NCBI RefSeq assembly: GCF_005869845.1
Contig: NZ_VAWF01000001.1
Coordinates: 1,488,001 to 1,552,000 of the forward strand
Origin: Fodinibius saliphilus
GTDB taxonomy: Bacteria; Bacteroidota; Rhodothermia; Balneolales; Balneolaceae
Reading direction: 5' to 3'
Length of the DNA: 64,000 nucleotides
Shown: positions 8,589-16,361 of the stretch, piece after piece
How the letters are laid out: the number at the start of each line of letters is the position of its first letter
How positions within the stretch are numbered: the stretch's first letter is position 1
Position numbers and translations under genes: made by a program
Notes under the pieces: model-generated
The model's database searches: none
Told to the model about the DNA's origin: nothing
What the model saw: only the letters and a program-made list of their open reading frames with translations

Positions 8589-9611
8589 TTATGAAACAAT
8601 CATCGCTTTTACATTGAATTGTCCCCAATACCAGATAATAATTGCAAAAATAATCAACAAAATGAACCACGTTGTAAGCGCTATGCGAGATGCTTTCTGG
8701 GCTTTCTTCTCCTCCCACCAGCTCCGGGGACGAACACCTTGAATAAGAAAAGTGGATATACCTGCCAGGTTAATACAAATAAGGTTCGTAAGTGTCAGAA
8801 TGCCGGCCCCAATCGCGAGCTGCATATAGCCAGCGCCAAGCAACAATCCCACAACCACCAGTGGCGGTAGTAATGCAACTGCTACCATTACCCCCACTAT
8901 AGTCGCCGGCACTCCTCGCGTAAAAGCCAATACTCCTGCACTACCCGCCGCAAGAGCAATAATAATGTGTTTAAGATTAACCATTGTCCGGCTTATTAGC
9001 TCATCTGACTGTGGGTCTACTGTGAATATAAGCCCCATTATGAAAGCCACGCCCAAAGCAACAATTAGGCCGGTGGCATTTGCTTTAATCGATTGCCATC
9101 CCAGGTCAAGATCCCCCAGGGTAGCAGCTAGTGCCAATGAAACATTAGGTGCTAGTAGCGGGGCAATTACCATCGCCCCAATAATGGTGGCAACATCATC
9201 AAGTATTAAACCGATGCCGGCAACCAGAGTAGATAGAACGACCATTGCCAAGTACACAGAATTCAACTCTGCATCTGAAGTGACATCAGCATACAACTCT
9301 TCGCGGCTAACCCTCCCCGGTCCTTCCTTTTCAACTTCGGCTGATGGCTCGTCCTCTTCTGTTTCTGGTTGGGGTAAAGTCGCCTCCACTGAAAACAGCA
9401 TTATTCTAAAATCCTCTTCAGTTCCAAACTGTTCGCTTAGTATATCCGAAATGGTTTCTGTTTGATCTACATTTACCAGTACCCGGAGTATACCCCGCCC
9501 GCCATCAACACTGTCAGTCCATGCCCCCAGAATATTTTCTTCCTCAACCGTTTTGCGTGCTTCTAATAATGATTCTGAAGCGGCAATCAATTCAATTATG
9601 CGTAAACTCAT
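8589..9611 (-). CDS. DUF389 (TIGR00341-type) membrane protein
   Basis: Inner-membrane protein of unknown function. The 340-residue product has a cytoplasmic ACT-like N-terminal region (about 1-75), an acidic linker (TEEDEPSAEVEKEG), then six or so membrane segments from residue ~120. These include the family signatures GIGLILDDVATIIGAMVIAPLLAPN and GVPATIVGVMVAVALLPPLVVVGLLLGAG, with conserved Asp and Pro residues in the membrane. The last segment is aromatic (FAIIIWYWGQF). It starts at the ATG at 9611 (MSLRIIELIA) and is followed after 35 bases by the broken DUF899 gene, so the two probably form a transcription unit. Confidence 0.9.
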   Translation of the reverse strand: MSLRIIELIAASESLLEARKTVEEENILGAWTDSVDGGRGILRVLVNVDQTETISDILSEQFGTEEDFRIMLFSVEATLPQPETEEDEPSAEVEKEGPGRVSREELYADVTSDAELNSVYLAMVVLSTLVAGIGLILDDVATIIGAMVIAPLLAPNVSLALAATLGDLDLGWQSIKANATGLIVALGVAFIMGLIFTVDPQSDELISRTMVNLKHIIIALAAGSAGVLAFTRGVPATIVGVMVAVALLPPLVVVGLLLGAGYMQLAIGAGILTLTNLICINLAGISTFLIQGVRPRSWWEEKKAQKASRIALTTWFILLIIFAIIIWYWGQFNVKAMIVS

Positions 9612-10062
9612 AAGGCAATCGATTTTTAAAAAAGAAGTAACAAAAAAAGTTTTCTAAAAAGTAAGAATAACAGCTAAATATGAAAGAAACGATATATTAT
9701 TAAATAAATATCTATTCATTTTTGGAATTCGCACCAGAAAAAGATCCTTTGCAGATAAAGTCGAGTGTTTTAAAAATAATCCTCCTTTTTTTTCAATGAA
9801 TCACTTCCTTACTACCTTCTATTAGTCGCAAGTATGTTTGTTTTTAAATAAAAAGAGACATTAAGAGCTTAATAAGGGCTTTTTGGAAAATTACCTCCCG
9901 GCCTTCCCTAATAACGTCACAGGCTTCCCTATTAATACATTTTCAATTCATTCTGGCTTAAGTAAAAAGGGAAAATGGCGATAACAGCTTGTGACTAGTT
10001 GGGTACGAAAAAAATATTACAGTACACTTCGCATTTAAGGATAACTACATAAATATAAAACC
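9612..10062. other. Divergent promoter region between DUF389 and the porin gene
   Basis: 450 bases of AT-rich sequence between diverging genes must hold both promoters. No open frame, tRNA, clear hairpin or recognisable operator (including a Pho-box-like repeat) was seen. Confidence 0.5.
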
Positions 10063-11187
10063 ATGGTAAATAGAAGAATACCAATCTTAACTTTAATCTT
10101 TGTTTTTTTAATCGGCGCAAAGGTTACATTCGCACAGAGCAATTGGGAACCTCAAACAAATATTACGGGATATATCTCGACCGAAGTTAATTACTTTGAT
10201 GAACTAGACGGATATGATTTAAATTATTCTGCAGCAGTTTCTGAAGCAGGTATTTTAATTTCATACCAACCAAAATCTAATTTTAGAATAAAAGGGGTAT
10301 TTGTTTATCGTCCCAAGTTCGAAATTGACCAAATGTTGAACGAAGCTTTTGGTGAACTTACTTTATCTGAAGAAGCTAAGTTCAAAGCAGGGCGCTTTCT
10401 TTTACCATTAAGCCCCAGTAATACATTTTATTATGCCCCTGTAAATACTAGTGCAACTCTTCCTATACTGGTAACAAATCATGAGTTTTATCCCGTTACC
10501 ATTGATGGAGCTTCGATAAACGGATCCATAGGGTCAGAATTTAAAGTAAACTATGACTTCTTTGCAGGTGGTTTCAATAATTCTACTTGGCTCAGAACCG
10601 GTGCTGTACGTTTTTTCGGAGATGAAGTCAATTACTTCAAAAAGCAAATTAACAGTTCAGCGACGTTAGATCCGTCCTATAATGAGACTTATAACTTTGG
10701 AGTTGGTGGTAGATTAGGCTTTTCCTACAAATCAAATATTGATGTTGGTTTTAGCGCCTTTAAACCTAATGATCAGGATGTACCATTACTGGTAAATGTC
10801 CCGGCTAATGGCTTATATCCCGGTTCTCCAGCTACTCAAATAGTTCAAGAAAGCAGATTTGAAAAGTTCAGTTACGGTATTAACGTAAAGTTGCAGTACC
10901 AAAACACTAAGTTAGTAGGTGAATATTGGAAAGCCGATCTGGTTATTGATGGCAGCGATACTGACTTAGAAGGTGGATTTGTAGAACTGAACCATCGCAT
11001 TAATAAGGTTACTCCCTACATTAGATATGAGGACCAAAAGACGGCAGACGTTGACTATAAACGATATACTGCAGGGGTTAACTATAAACCAAGCTTTAGA
11101 AAAACATTTAAGCTTGAGTACTTGCGTTACGAACACTCCAGTGGTGATATAAACGGTTTTGTTGGTACATTAATTTACTCATTCTAA
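10063..11187 (+). CDS. Outer-membrane beta-barrel porin-like protein
   Basis: Predicted outer-membrane channel. The 374-residue protein has a signal peptide (RIPILTLIFVFLIGAKVTFAQS) and then alternating, aromatic-rich beta-strand sequence typical of phosphate-porin-like barrels (GRFLLPLSPSNTFYYAP, YGINVKLQYQNTKLVGEYWKA, YKRYTAGVNYKP). It ends in a terminal aromatic residue (GTLIYSF) as expected for barrel assembly by BamA. It is followed 21 bases later by a small PstS-like periplasmic protein and then a chemoreceptor, a layout that suggests uptake and sensing of one solute, perhaps phosphate or another oxyanion (inference). The substrate cannot be read from the sequence. Confidence 0.75.
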   Translation: MVNRRIPILTLIFVFLIGAKVTFAQSNWEPQTNITGYISTEVNYFDELDGYDLNYSAAVSEAGILISYQPKSNFRIKGVFVYRPKFEIDQMLNEAFGELTLSEEAKFKAGRFLLPLSPSNTFYYAPVNTSATLPILVTNHEFYPVTIDGASINGSIGSEFKVNYDFFAGGFNNSTWLRTGAVRFFGDEVNYFKKQINSSATLDPSYNETYNFGVGGRLGFSYKSNIDVGFSAFKPNDQDVPLLVNVPANGLYPGSPATQIVQESRFEKFSYGINVKLQYQNTKLVGEYWKADLVIDGSDTDLEGGFVELNHRINKVTPYIRYEDQKTADVDYKRYTAGVNYKPSFRKTFKLEYLRYEHSSGDINGFVGTLIYSF

Positions 11188-11208
11188 AAGGTATAAGGTT
11201 ATAGTAAT

Positions 11209-11631
11209 ATGAAAAATCTAATAGCAACTTTAGGTATACTTCTGCTTGCTTTTGCAACGGAAGCAACAGCACAATCATTTAAAGTGATTGTCAATAAAGC
11301 GAATGAGACGGAGTCTGTATCGAAAAAAGAACTATCCCGAATCTTTCTTAAAAACAAAACTAAATGGGATGATGGTTCTGAAATAACCCCGGTAGATTTG
11401 AAGGCCAGTTCTGCCACGCGGAAGGCATTTTCAAATGACATTCACGGGCGAGATGTTGGTGCCATAAGAAGTTATTGGCAGCAAGCTGCTTTTTCAGGAA
11501 AAGGAACTGCTCCTGTCGAACGCTCTAGTGATGCTGAGATCATCACTTTTGTCACAAACAATCCCGGTGCAGTTGGTTATATATCTGAATCAACCGATGC
11601 AACAGGGGTAAAGGTGTTGACTATTAATTAA
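11209..11631 (+). CDS. Small PstS-like periplasmic binding protein
   Basis: The 140-residue secreted protein belongs to the PBP-like family annotated as phosphate ABC transporter substrate-binding protein. The signal peptide is MKNLIATLGILLLAFATEATAQS. The mature part shows the family hallmarks: VSKKELSRIFLKNKTKWDDGSEITPVD, an RKAFSNDIHGR segment, YWQQAAFSGKG, and the VTNNPGAVGYIS loop near the end. It is about half the length of a classical PstS and no permease or ATPase genes accompany it. It is therefore more likely a sensing or scavenging protein working with the adjacent porin and chemoreceptor than part of a Pst importer (inference). Confidence 0.82.
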   Translation: MKNLIATLGILLLAFATEATAQSFKVIVNKANETESVSKKELSRIFLKNKTKWDDGSEITPVDLKASSATRKAFSNDIHGRDVGAIRSYWQQAAFSGKGTAPVERSSDAEIITFVTNNPGAVGYISESTDATGVKVLTIN

Positions 11632-11773
11632 CACTCAGATTTAAGCGAGTCATAGAAATAAATTAATGCATTTTTTATGGCTCGCATTTTTCTCTAAAAG
11701 GTAAAATGCGACTAATAGTTTTGTAGCATAAATACATTTTAGTAGTAGGGTATCAAAATCAATTTGTAGAACA

Positions 11774-13378
11774 ATGAATATATTCAATCACATAAAACTC
11801 AGGTATAAGATTCTTGTTTTCCCTACCATATTTATTATGGTTGTGGGTGCAATATTTTATACAACGCAGTGGAGTAATGAAACGATAAAAAAAGAACTGA
11901 ATACCGTTCAGTATTCTTATATCCCCTATAATGACCTGACTAACCGAATGAGCTCAACTCAGGCAGCTATTGAGAAATCACTTCAGGATGCAGTTGCTGC
12001 AAAAGATAAGGCCATGGTTGAAGAAACAGCTTCACTGGCTAAGCAGTTTAGGCAACTAGCTGACAGTGCCAAGACTATTAAAGCTGATAACGATTATGCA
12101 CTACTCGATAGCACATTACAATCGTTCAGCAAATATTATGAGCAAGGGGTAAAAGCCTCAAGTATGATGATTACCCAAGACTTCTCGGAAGAGGTCAGTA
12201 ATAATGTTCAAGCAATGATTGCTGAACAAAAAAAATTAAAGCGACTGCTAAACAAAGCATCTAATTTAGAAGTTAATACTGCCTTCGACAATGCTCATAA
12301 ACAGCTGACTGAGTTAAGTGCAACAATTAACAAGCTACTGCTTATTAGCTTGGGATTATTTATTGGTCTTTCCCTATTACTTTCACATGCCATTGCCGGT
12401 GCTTTACGTAAGATGGTTAAAAAGATCAAGGAACTTGCCGATGGTAATTTAAGTATCCAAATATCTGATAAAAACCTTCGGCGGAAAGATGAAATTGGTG
12501 ATATATCAAAAGCAATGGACAGTCTCGTCACTCAGCTAAAGAATGTTATCAAAGGTGTACAACGGGAGTCGCAAGAGATATCACAAATAAGCGAGCAGCT
12601 TGAAGCCACCTCCAATCAAATGGCACGCGGTTCTAATGAACAAGCTGAATTCGTAGATGAAATCTCCAGCACAATGGAACAGGTTTCTACCAATATTACT
12701 CAAAATGCTGAAAATGCACAACAAACGAATGTCATTTCCAGAGATGCCAATGAACAGTTAAAAGAGGTGGGTGAGAAATCGAAAAAAGCTATTGAAGCTA
12801 ACGAAACCATTACCAATAGAATTAACCAAATTAACGAAATCGCTTCTCAAACAAATATTTTGGCCCTTAATGCCGCTATTGAAGCAGCACGAGCGGGAGA
12901 AGCAGGTAAAGGTTTTGCAGTAGTGGCCAAAGAGGTTCAAGTGCTTGCCGAAAAAAGTAAGAACGTGGGTGATGAAATTGTCGAACTTACCAATGCGGCT
13001 TATGAGCTTTCATCAAAAGCCGGAGAGGTTATGTTTGATACGATCCCTAAGATTAAAGAAACATCTGACCTGGTTCAAGAAATTTCTATTGCCAGTGATG
13101 AACAAAGTCAAGGGGCTAACGAAGTGAATCAGTCTATACAACAATTAAATACACTCTCGCAACAAAGTGCTGCATCCAGCGAAGAGTTGGCTTCATCGGC
13201 AGAACAGCTTATGAATCAATCGGAACGACTGAAGCAATCTATATCTTATTATCATTTGGAGGAGAATGCTCCCCAGCAACAGACCCCAAATCCACAATCG
13301 TTTAACAAGCACAACAACACAAATGGTAATGGACAAAAGCATCAAAACGGTGTTCATGCAGACGATTTCACATTATAG
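11774..13378 (+). CDS. Methyl-accepting chemotaxis protein
   Basis: Transmembrane chemoreceptor of 534 residues. It has TM1 at about 13-30, a helical periplasmic sensor domain at 32-186 (four-helix-bundle type), TM2 at 187-211, HAMP at 211-262, and a cytoplasmic signalling coiled coil. The conserved hairpin tip is at about 355-395 ([26 protein letters not shown]), the site that contacts CheA and CheW. The Gln/Asn-rich tail carries no CheR-binding pentapeptide. It lies 142 bases downstream of the PstS-like gene. The helical sensor suggests it could read the neighbouring binding protein rather than bind ligand directly (inference). No other che genes are in the window. Confidence 0.93.
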   Translation: MNIFNHIKLRYKILVFPTIFIMVVGAIFYTTQWSNETIKKELNTVQYSYIPYNDLTNRMSSTQAAIEKSLQDAVAAKDKAMVEETASLAKQFRQLADSAKTIKADNDYALLDSTLQSFSKYYEQGVKASSMMITQDFSEEVSNNVQAMIAEQKKLKRLLNKASNLEVNTAFDNAHKQLTELSATINKLLLISLGLFIGLSLLLSHAIAGALRKMVKKIKELADGNLSIQISDKNLRRKDEIGDISKAMDSLVTQLKNVIKGVQRESQEISQISEQLEATSNQMARGSNEQAEFVDEISSTMEQVSTNITQNAENAQQTNVISRDANEQLKEVGEKSKKAIEANETITNRINQINEIASQTNILALNAAIEAARAGEAGKGFAVVAKEVQVLAEKSKNVGDEIVELTNAAYELSSKAGEVMFDTIPKIKETSDLVQEISIASDEQSQGANEVNQSIQQLNTLSQQSAASSEELASSAEQLMNQSERLKQSISYYHLEENAPQQQTPNPQSFNKHNNTNGNGQKHQNGVHADDFTL

Positions 13379-13444
13379 ATAGAATCTTATATGTAGATGA
13401 CAAAAGATATCAGCATATAAAGCTACTTCTACAAGATATTATTG

Positions 13445-13475
13445 AATCCATACATATTAGCTATGTGTATGGATT
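13445..13475 (+). terminator. Possible terminator after the chemoreceptor gene
   Basis: A 10-bp perfect inverted repeat AATCCATACA / TGTATGGATT with an 11-nt loop is followed by a short T-rich stretch. It lies 67 bases after the stop. The GC content is low. Confidence 0.45.
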
Positions 13476-14027
13476 TCTTATTTAGGCATATACTGTATTA
13501 CCTATTTTTTACTGTTTAAAATAAACTGTAAGCTTTCCTGTTTTTCCAGCCGCTATTTGGGATATCTCTTAATCTATTATACTCTTCTTATTTTGTTAAC
13601 TATGAACCAAACACCGTTGGCTAATTGCATAGCCACATCAATTCTTACTATTGGGTGACTCCGTCGTGGTTGAATAATTACTTCTTTATTTTTTGTAATG
13701 CGTACAGAAGAAAAAAACTTTTTGAGATACCTAGCAAAAAACCCCTCACAGCTACTTATTGACATCTTTGTTGCCGATACCTGTGCCGCCCAATCCCTCT
13801 CCCTTAGACCCCAGAATATCACGGCTCTAATAAATCCGTTAAAAAGCAAGCTCCCAACCCCTTTTTTGTACTCACCCGATATAATTCCACATACCAAGTA
13901 TGGGTTTGAGAAAGTTATCACAATTATTTATCTAACTCTTATATGAAAACAAGGTGTTTTGGGTACTAAAGTCCATACGTTTTTCTTTTTATTGTATAAT
14001 CAACATTACAACTTTAGAGAGATTACT
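13476..14027. other. Intergenic region without a recognisable gene
   Basis: Open frames exist on both strands (minus 13577-13921, 114 codons; plus 13698-13946, 82 codons). They overlap each other and neither shows a signal peptide, a domain motif or a ribosome binding site. The minus frame has a basic PRRSHPIVRIDV stretch and could be the relic of a gene. The promoter of the BspA-like gene must lie near 13940-14020. Confidence 0.4.
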
Positions 14028-15659
14028 ATGTCAATAAAGCCAATTATTTCGCTTTGTATTGTAGCAAGTATACTTTCATTTTCGGCCTGTAGTGATAATG
14101 GTACTGGCACAGATAATGATGATGGCGGAGAGCCCCCGGAAAACAATGAAGCCTTTTATCTGGCCGATAACGGAGTTACCATTAAGTGCGATGAGGCCGA
14201 GGCAGGACAAAAGGGTACTATAGATGGAGACACCTATACCAAGAGAAGTGCTGATAATATAACACCCGACAATGCCGAAACTACCTGTACCAGTGGGATA
14301 ACAGATATGTCATCACTGTTTTTTGACGAAACCTCCTTTAACGCTGATCTCAGCCATTGGGACGTCAGCAGTGTCAAAAACATGAAAAGCCTGTTTAGAA
14401 ATGCCAAAAACTTTAACAGTGACCTGAACGAGTGGGACGTCAGCAGTGTCACAACGATGGCTGAAATATTTAAAAAAGCTTCCTCGTTTAACGGAAATAT
14501 TAGCAACTGGAATGTTAGCAGTGTCACAAATATGCATAGTATGTTTATGTATGCTGAATCGTTCAACGGTGATATTAGTAGCTGGGACGTTAGTAACGTC
14601 ACAAATATGATCCAGATGTTTAGTAATGCTAGCTCGTTCAATAGCGATATTAGCAGCTGGAACGTCAGCAATGTCACATACATGACAAATATGTTTAGAA
14701 AAGCTTCCTCGTTCAACAGCGACATCAGCAGTTGGAACGTGAGCAATGTTACAAATATGAGAGGTATGTTTGCTGGTTTTGATTTTGCATCTTTTAACGG
14801 TGACCTTAGCGGATGGGACGTCAGTAGTGTTACTGATATGAGAAGTATGTTTTTAGGGGCCAAAAACTTCACTAGCGACTTGAACGGCTGGGACGTCAGC
14901 AGTGTCACTGATATGAGTAGTATGTTTAGCAATGCCAAAAACTTCAACAGCGATCTCAACGGGTGGGACGTGAGTAATGTCACCGATATGGTTGGTATGT
15001 TTAGAGAAGCCGAATCGTTCAACGGCAACATCAGTAGCTGGGATGTTAGCAGTGTTAAAAGTATGGAAACTATGTTTTATGGCGCAAAAGCTTTTAATCA
15101 GGATTTAAGCGGATGGGACGTCAGCAGTGTCACTGATATGAGTAGTATGTTTAGCAATGCCAAAAACTTCAACAGCGACCTCAACGGGTGGGACGTGAGT
15201 AATGTCACCGATATGGTTGGTATGTTTAGAGAAGCTGAATCGTTCAACGGCAACATCAGTAGCTGGAACGTAGCCAATGTTGAAAATATGACTATGATGT
15301 TTCAATTTGCCAATACGTTCAGCGGCGACATTAGCAGCTGGGACGTCAGTAGTGTCACTGATATGAGTAGTATGTTTAGCAATGCTAAAAACTTCAACAG
15401 CGACCTCAACGGGTGGGACGTGAGTAATGTCACCGATATGGTTGGTATGTTTAGAGAAGCTGAATCGTTCAACGGCAACATCAGCAGCTGGAACGTTAGC
15501 AGTGTTACAAGTATGGAAACTATGTTTTATGGCGCATTAACTTTTAATCAGGATATAAGTGGCTGGTGCGTTTCCAAGATCAACTCGAAACCTGACAACT
15601 TTTCTAGAGATTGCCCGCTTCAGGAGAGCTATCATCCAATGTGGGGAACTTGTCCATAA
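14028..15659 (+). CDS. BspA-like (DUF285) repeat surface lipoprotein
   Basis: Cell-surface lipoprotein of 543 residues. I chose the ATG at 14028, not the upstream one at 13959, because it places a lipoprotein signal (IISLCIVASILSFSAC, Cys21) at the very N-terminus. After an acidic linker and a Cys-containing segment come about 16 repeats of 25 residues with consensus GWDVSSVTDMxxMFxxAxxFNxDLS, the DUF285/BspA-type repeat found in surface proteins of Bacteroidetes and Mycoplasma. One repeat is 27 residues long. The protein closes with a degenerate GWCVSKI cap containing two Cys. Such proteins often mediate adhesion or cell contact, but the ligand is unknown. The array shows recent duplication (see the repeat entry). 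Confidence 0.9.
   Translation: MSIKPIISLCIVASILSFSACSDNGTGTDNDDGGEPPENNEAFYLADNGVTIKCDEAEAGQKGTIDGDTYTKRSADNITPDNAETTCTSGITDMSSLFFDETSFNADLSHWDVSSVKNMKSLFRNAKNFNSDLNEWDVSSVTTMAEIFKKASSFNGNISNWNVSSVTNMHSMFMYAESFNGDISSWDVSNVTNMIQMFSNASSFNSDISSWNVSNVTYMTNMFRKASSFNSDISSWNVSNVTNMRGMFAGFDFASFNGDLSGWDVSSVTDMRSMFLGAKNFTSDLNGWDVSSVTDMSSMFSNAKNFNSDLNGWDVSNVTDMVGMFREAESFNGNISSWDVSSVKSMETMFYGAKAFNQDLSGWDVSSVTDMSSMFSNAKNFNSDLNGWDVSNVTDMVGMFREAESFNGNISSWNVANVENMTMMFQFANTFSGDISSWDVSSVTDMSSMFSNAKNFNSDLNGWDVSNVTDMVGMFREAESFNGNISSWNVSSVTSMETMFYGALTFNQDISGWCVSKINSKPDNFSRDCPLQESYHPMWGTCP
14886..15560 (+). repeat. Three tandem copies of a 225-bp higher-order repeat
   Basis: Copies start at about 14886, 15111 and 15336. 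Each holds three 75-bp (25-residue) units. The first two units of each copy are nearly identical in DNA (SSMFSNAKNFNSDLN then VGMFREAESFNGNIS). The third unit is alike in copies 1 and 3 (METMFYGA) but different in copy 2 (MTMMFQFANTFSGD). This indicates recent tandem duplication or gene conversion within the repeat lipoprotein. Confidence 0.88.
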
Positions 15660-15895
15660 ATGAGGGAAGAATACATCACAAAATATAATTTTACCACATC
15701 TCAGGACACTTCTTCATGAGATGCAGCAGAAAATCCCAGTGACCATTGCCACATCTTTGTGCATGGTCACTGAATAGTTCACCAGGAATCTGGTAAAACT
15801 TGGATTAATCTGGTTTTAAAACTTTCAAAAATCGCCTTTCAGCTACTCTAATATACGAATTTATAGCATTTTAAGGAAATTTAGAAAAGTAATAG
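15660..15895. other. Gap between the repeat lipoprotein and tmRNA, with a hairpin
   Basis: No gene was seen. It contains a 10-bp perfect inverted repeat CAGTGACCAT / ATGGTCACTG at 15737-15746 and 15763-15772, whose stem can extend inward with small bulges. No long T-run follows on either strand. It could end transcription from the convergent lipoprotein and tmRNA genes. Confidence 0.5.
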
Positions 15896-16258
15896 TGGAG
15901 GTGCGGGGAGTCGAACCCCGGTCCGAAATGGTATATCGTTCAAGCATCTACATGCTTAGTTGCCGTTTAGAATTCGCCCGAAGCATCGCCCGGCAACTGG
16001 CAACTTCAGACTAGTCTGTTAAAGTTTTACGCAGGCTCGACAGACAGCGAAACCTCCGCTATCCTGTCATAATCGGCGCCCCATTCAGCACTGACAGGCA
16101 AGAAGCTGATGGAACGGCTAAACTGCGTTACGCAGCTAAGCTATAAGAATAGTTGTTGTCAACTATGTTTATGCAGAATGATTATTTACGAGTGTCATTG
16201 CAAAAACTCGGCATGCAGCCTGCGATTCTACTCACTCCGTCGAATCCGGTACACCCCC
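15896..16258 (-). ncRNA. ssrA: Transfer-messenger RNA (one-piece tmRNA)
   Basis: Rescues stalled ribosomes and tags the incomplete protein for proteolysis. The 5' end GGGGGTGTACCGGATTCGACGG and the 3' end GGTTCGACTCCCCGCACCTCCA form the tRNA-like acceptor and T arm. CCA is not encoded. The first pseudoknot (CGAG/CTCG and GCAATGA/TCATTCTGC) precedes the tag frame. After TAGTT, which matches the TAGTC before the E. coli resume codon, the frame reads GAC AAC AAC TAT TCT TAT AGC TTA GCT GCG TAA (bases 16128-16160). The predicted tag is therefore A-DNNYSYSLAA. The gene lies about 100 bases behind the lysine-biosynthesis fusion on the same strand. Confidence 0.95.
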
Positions 16259-16274
16259 AAATTTCCAAAGAACA

Positions 16275-16290
16275 ACGCTGTTTCCAGCGC
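16275..16290 (-). terminator. Weak hairpin between the lysine-fusion gene and tmRNA
   Basis: On the minus strand CGCTG-GAAA-CAGCG forms a short GNRA-loop hairpin followed by TTGTTCTTT. It lies 70-90 bases past the upstream stop and just before the tmRNA 5' end, so it may be a weak terminator or part of the ssrA promoter region. Confidence 0.35.
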
Positions 16291-16361
16291 CATTTTTTCA
16301 ACGTTTCAAAATCCCAATTATTATGTTCAGAAACAAACTAATTTCTTTACACTGTATACCA

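Noticed and set aside
13577-13946. Overlapping frames on both strands in the gap before the BspA-like gene
   Set aside because: No ribosome site, signal peptide or motif. The two frames conflict and neither resembles a known family.
14234-15031. A 265-codon minus-strand frame across the BspA-like repeats
   Set aside because: It is a long shadow frame caused by the 75-bp repeat period of the real plus-strand gene.
14886-15560. Considered a CRISPR or minisatellite array
   Set aside because: The 225-bp and 75-bp repeats are wholly in frame within a coding gene and encode DUF285 units.
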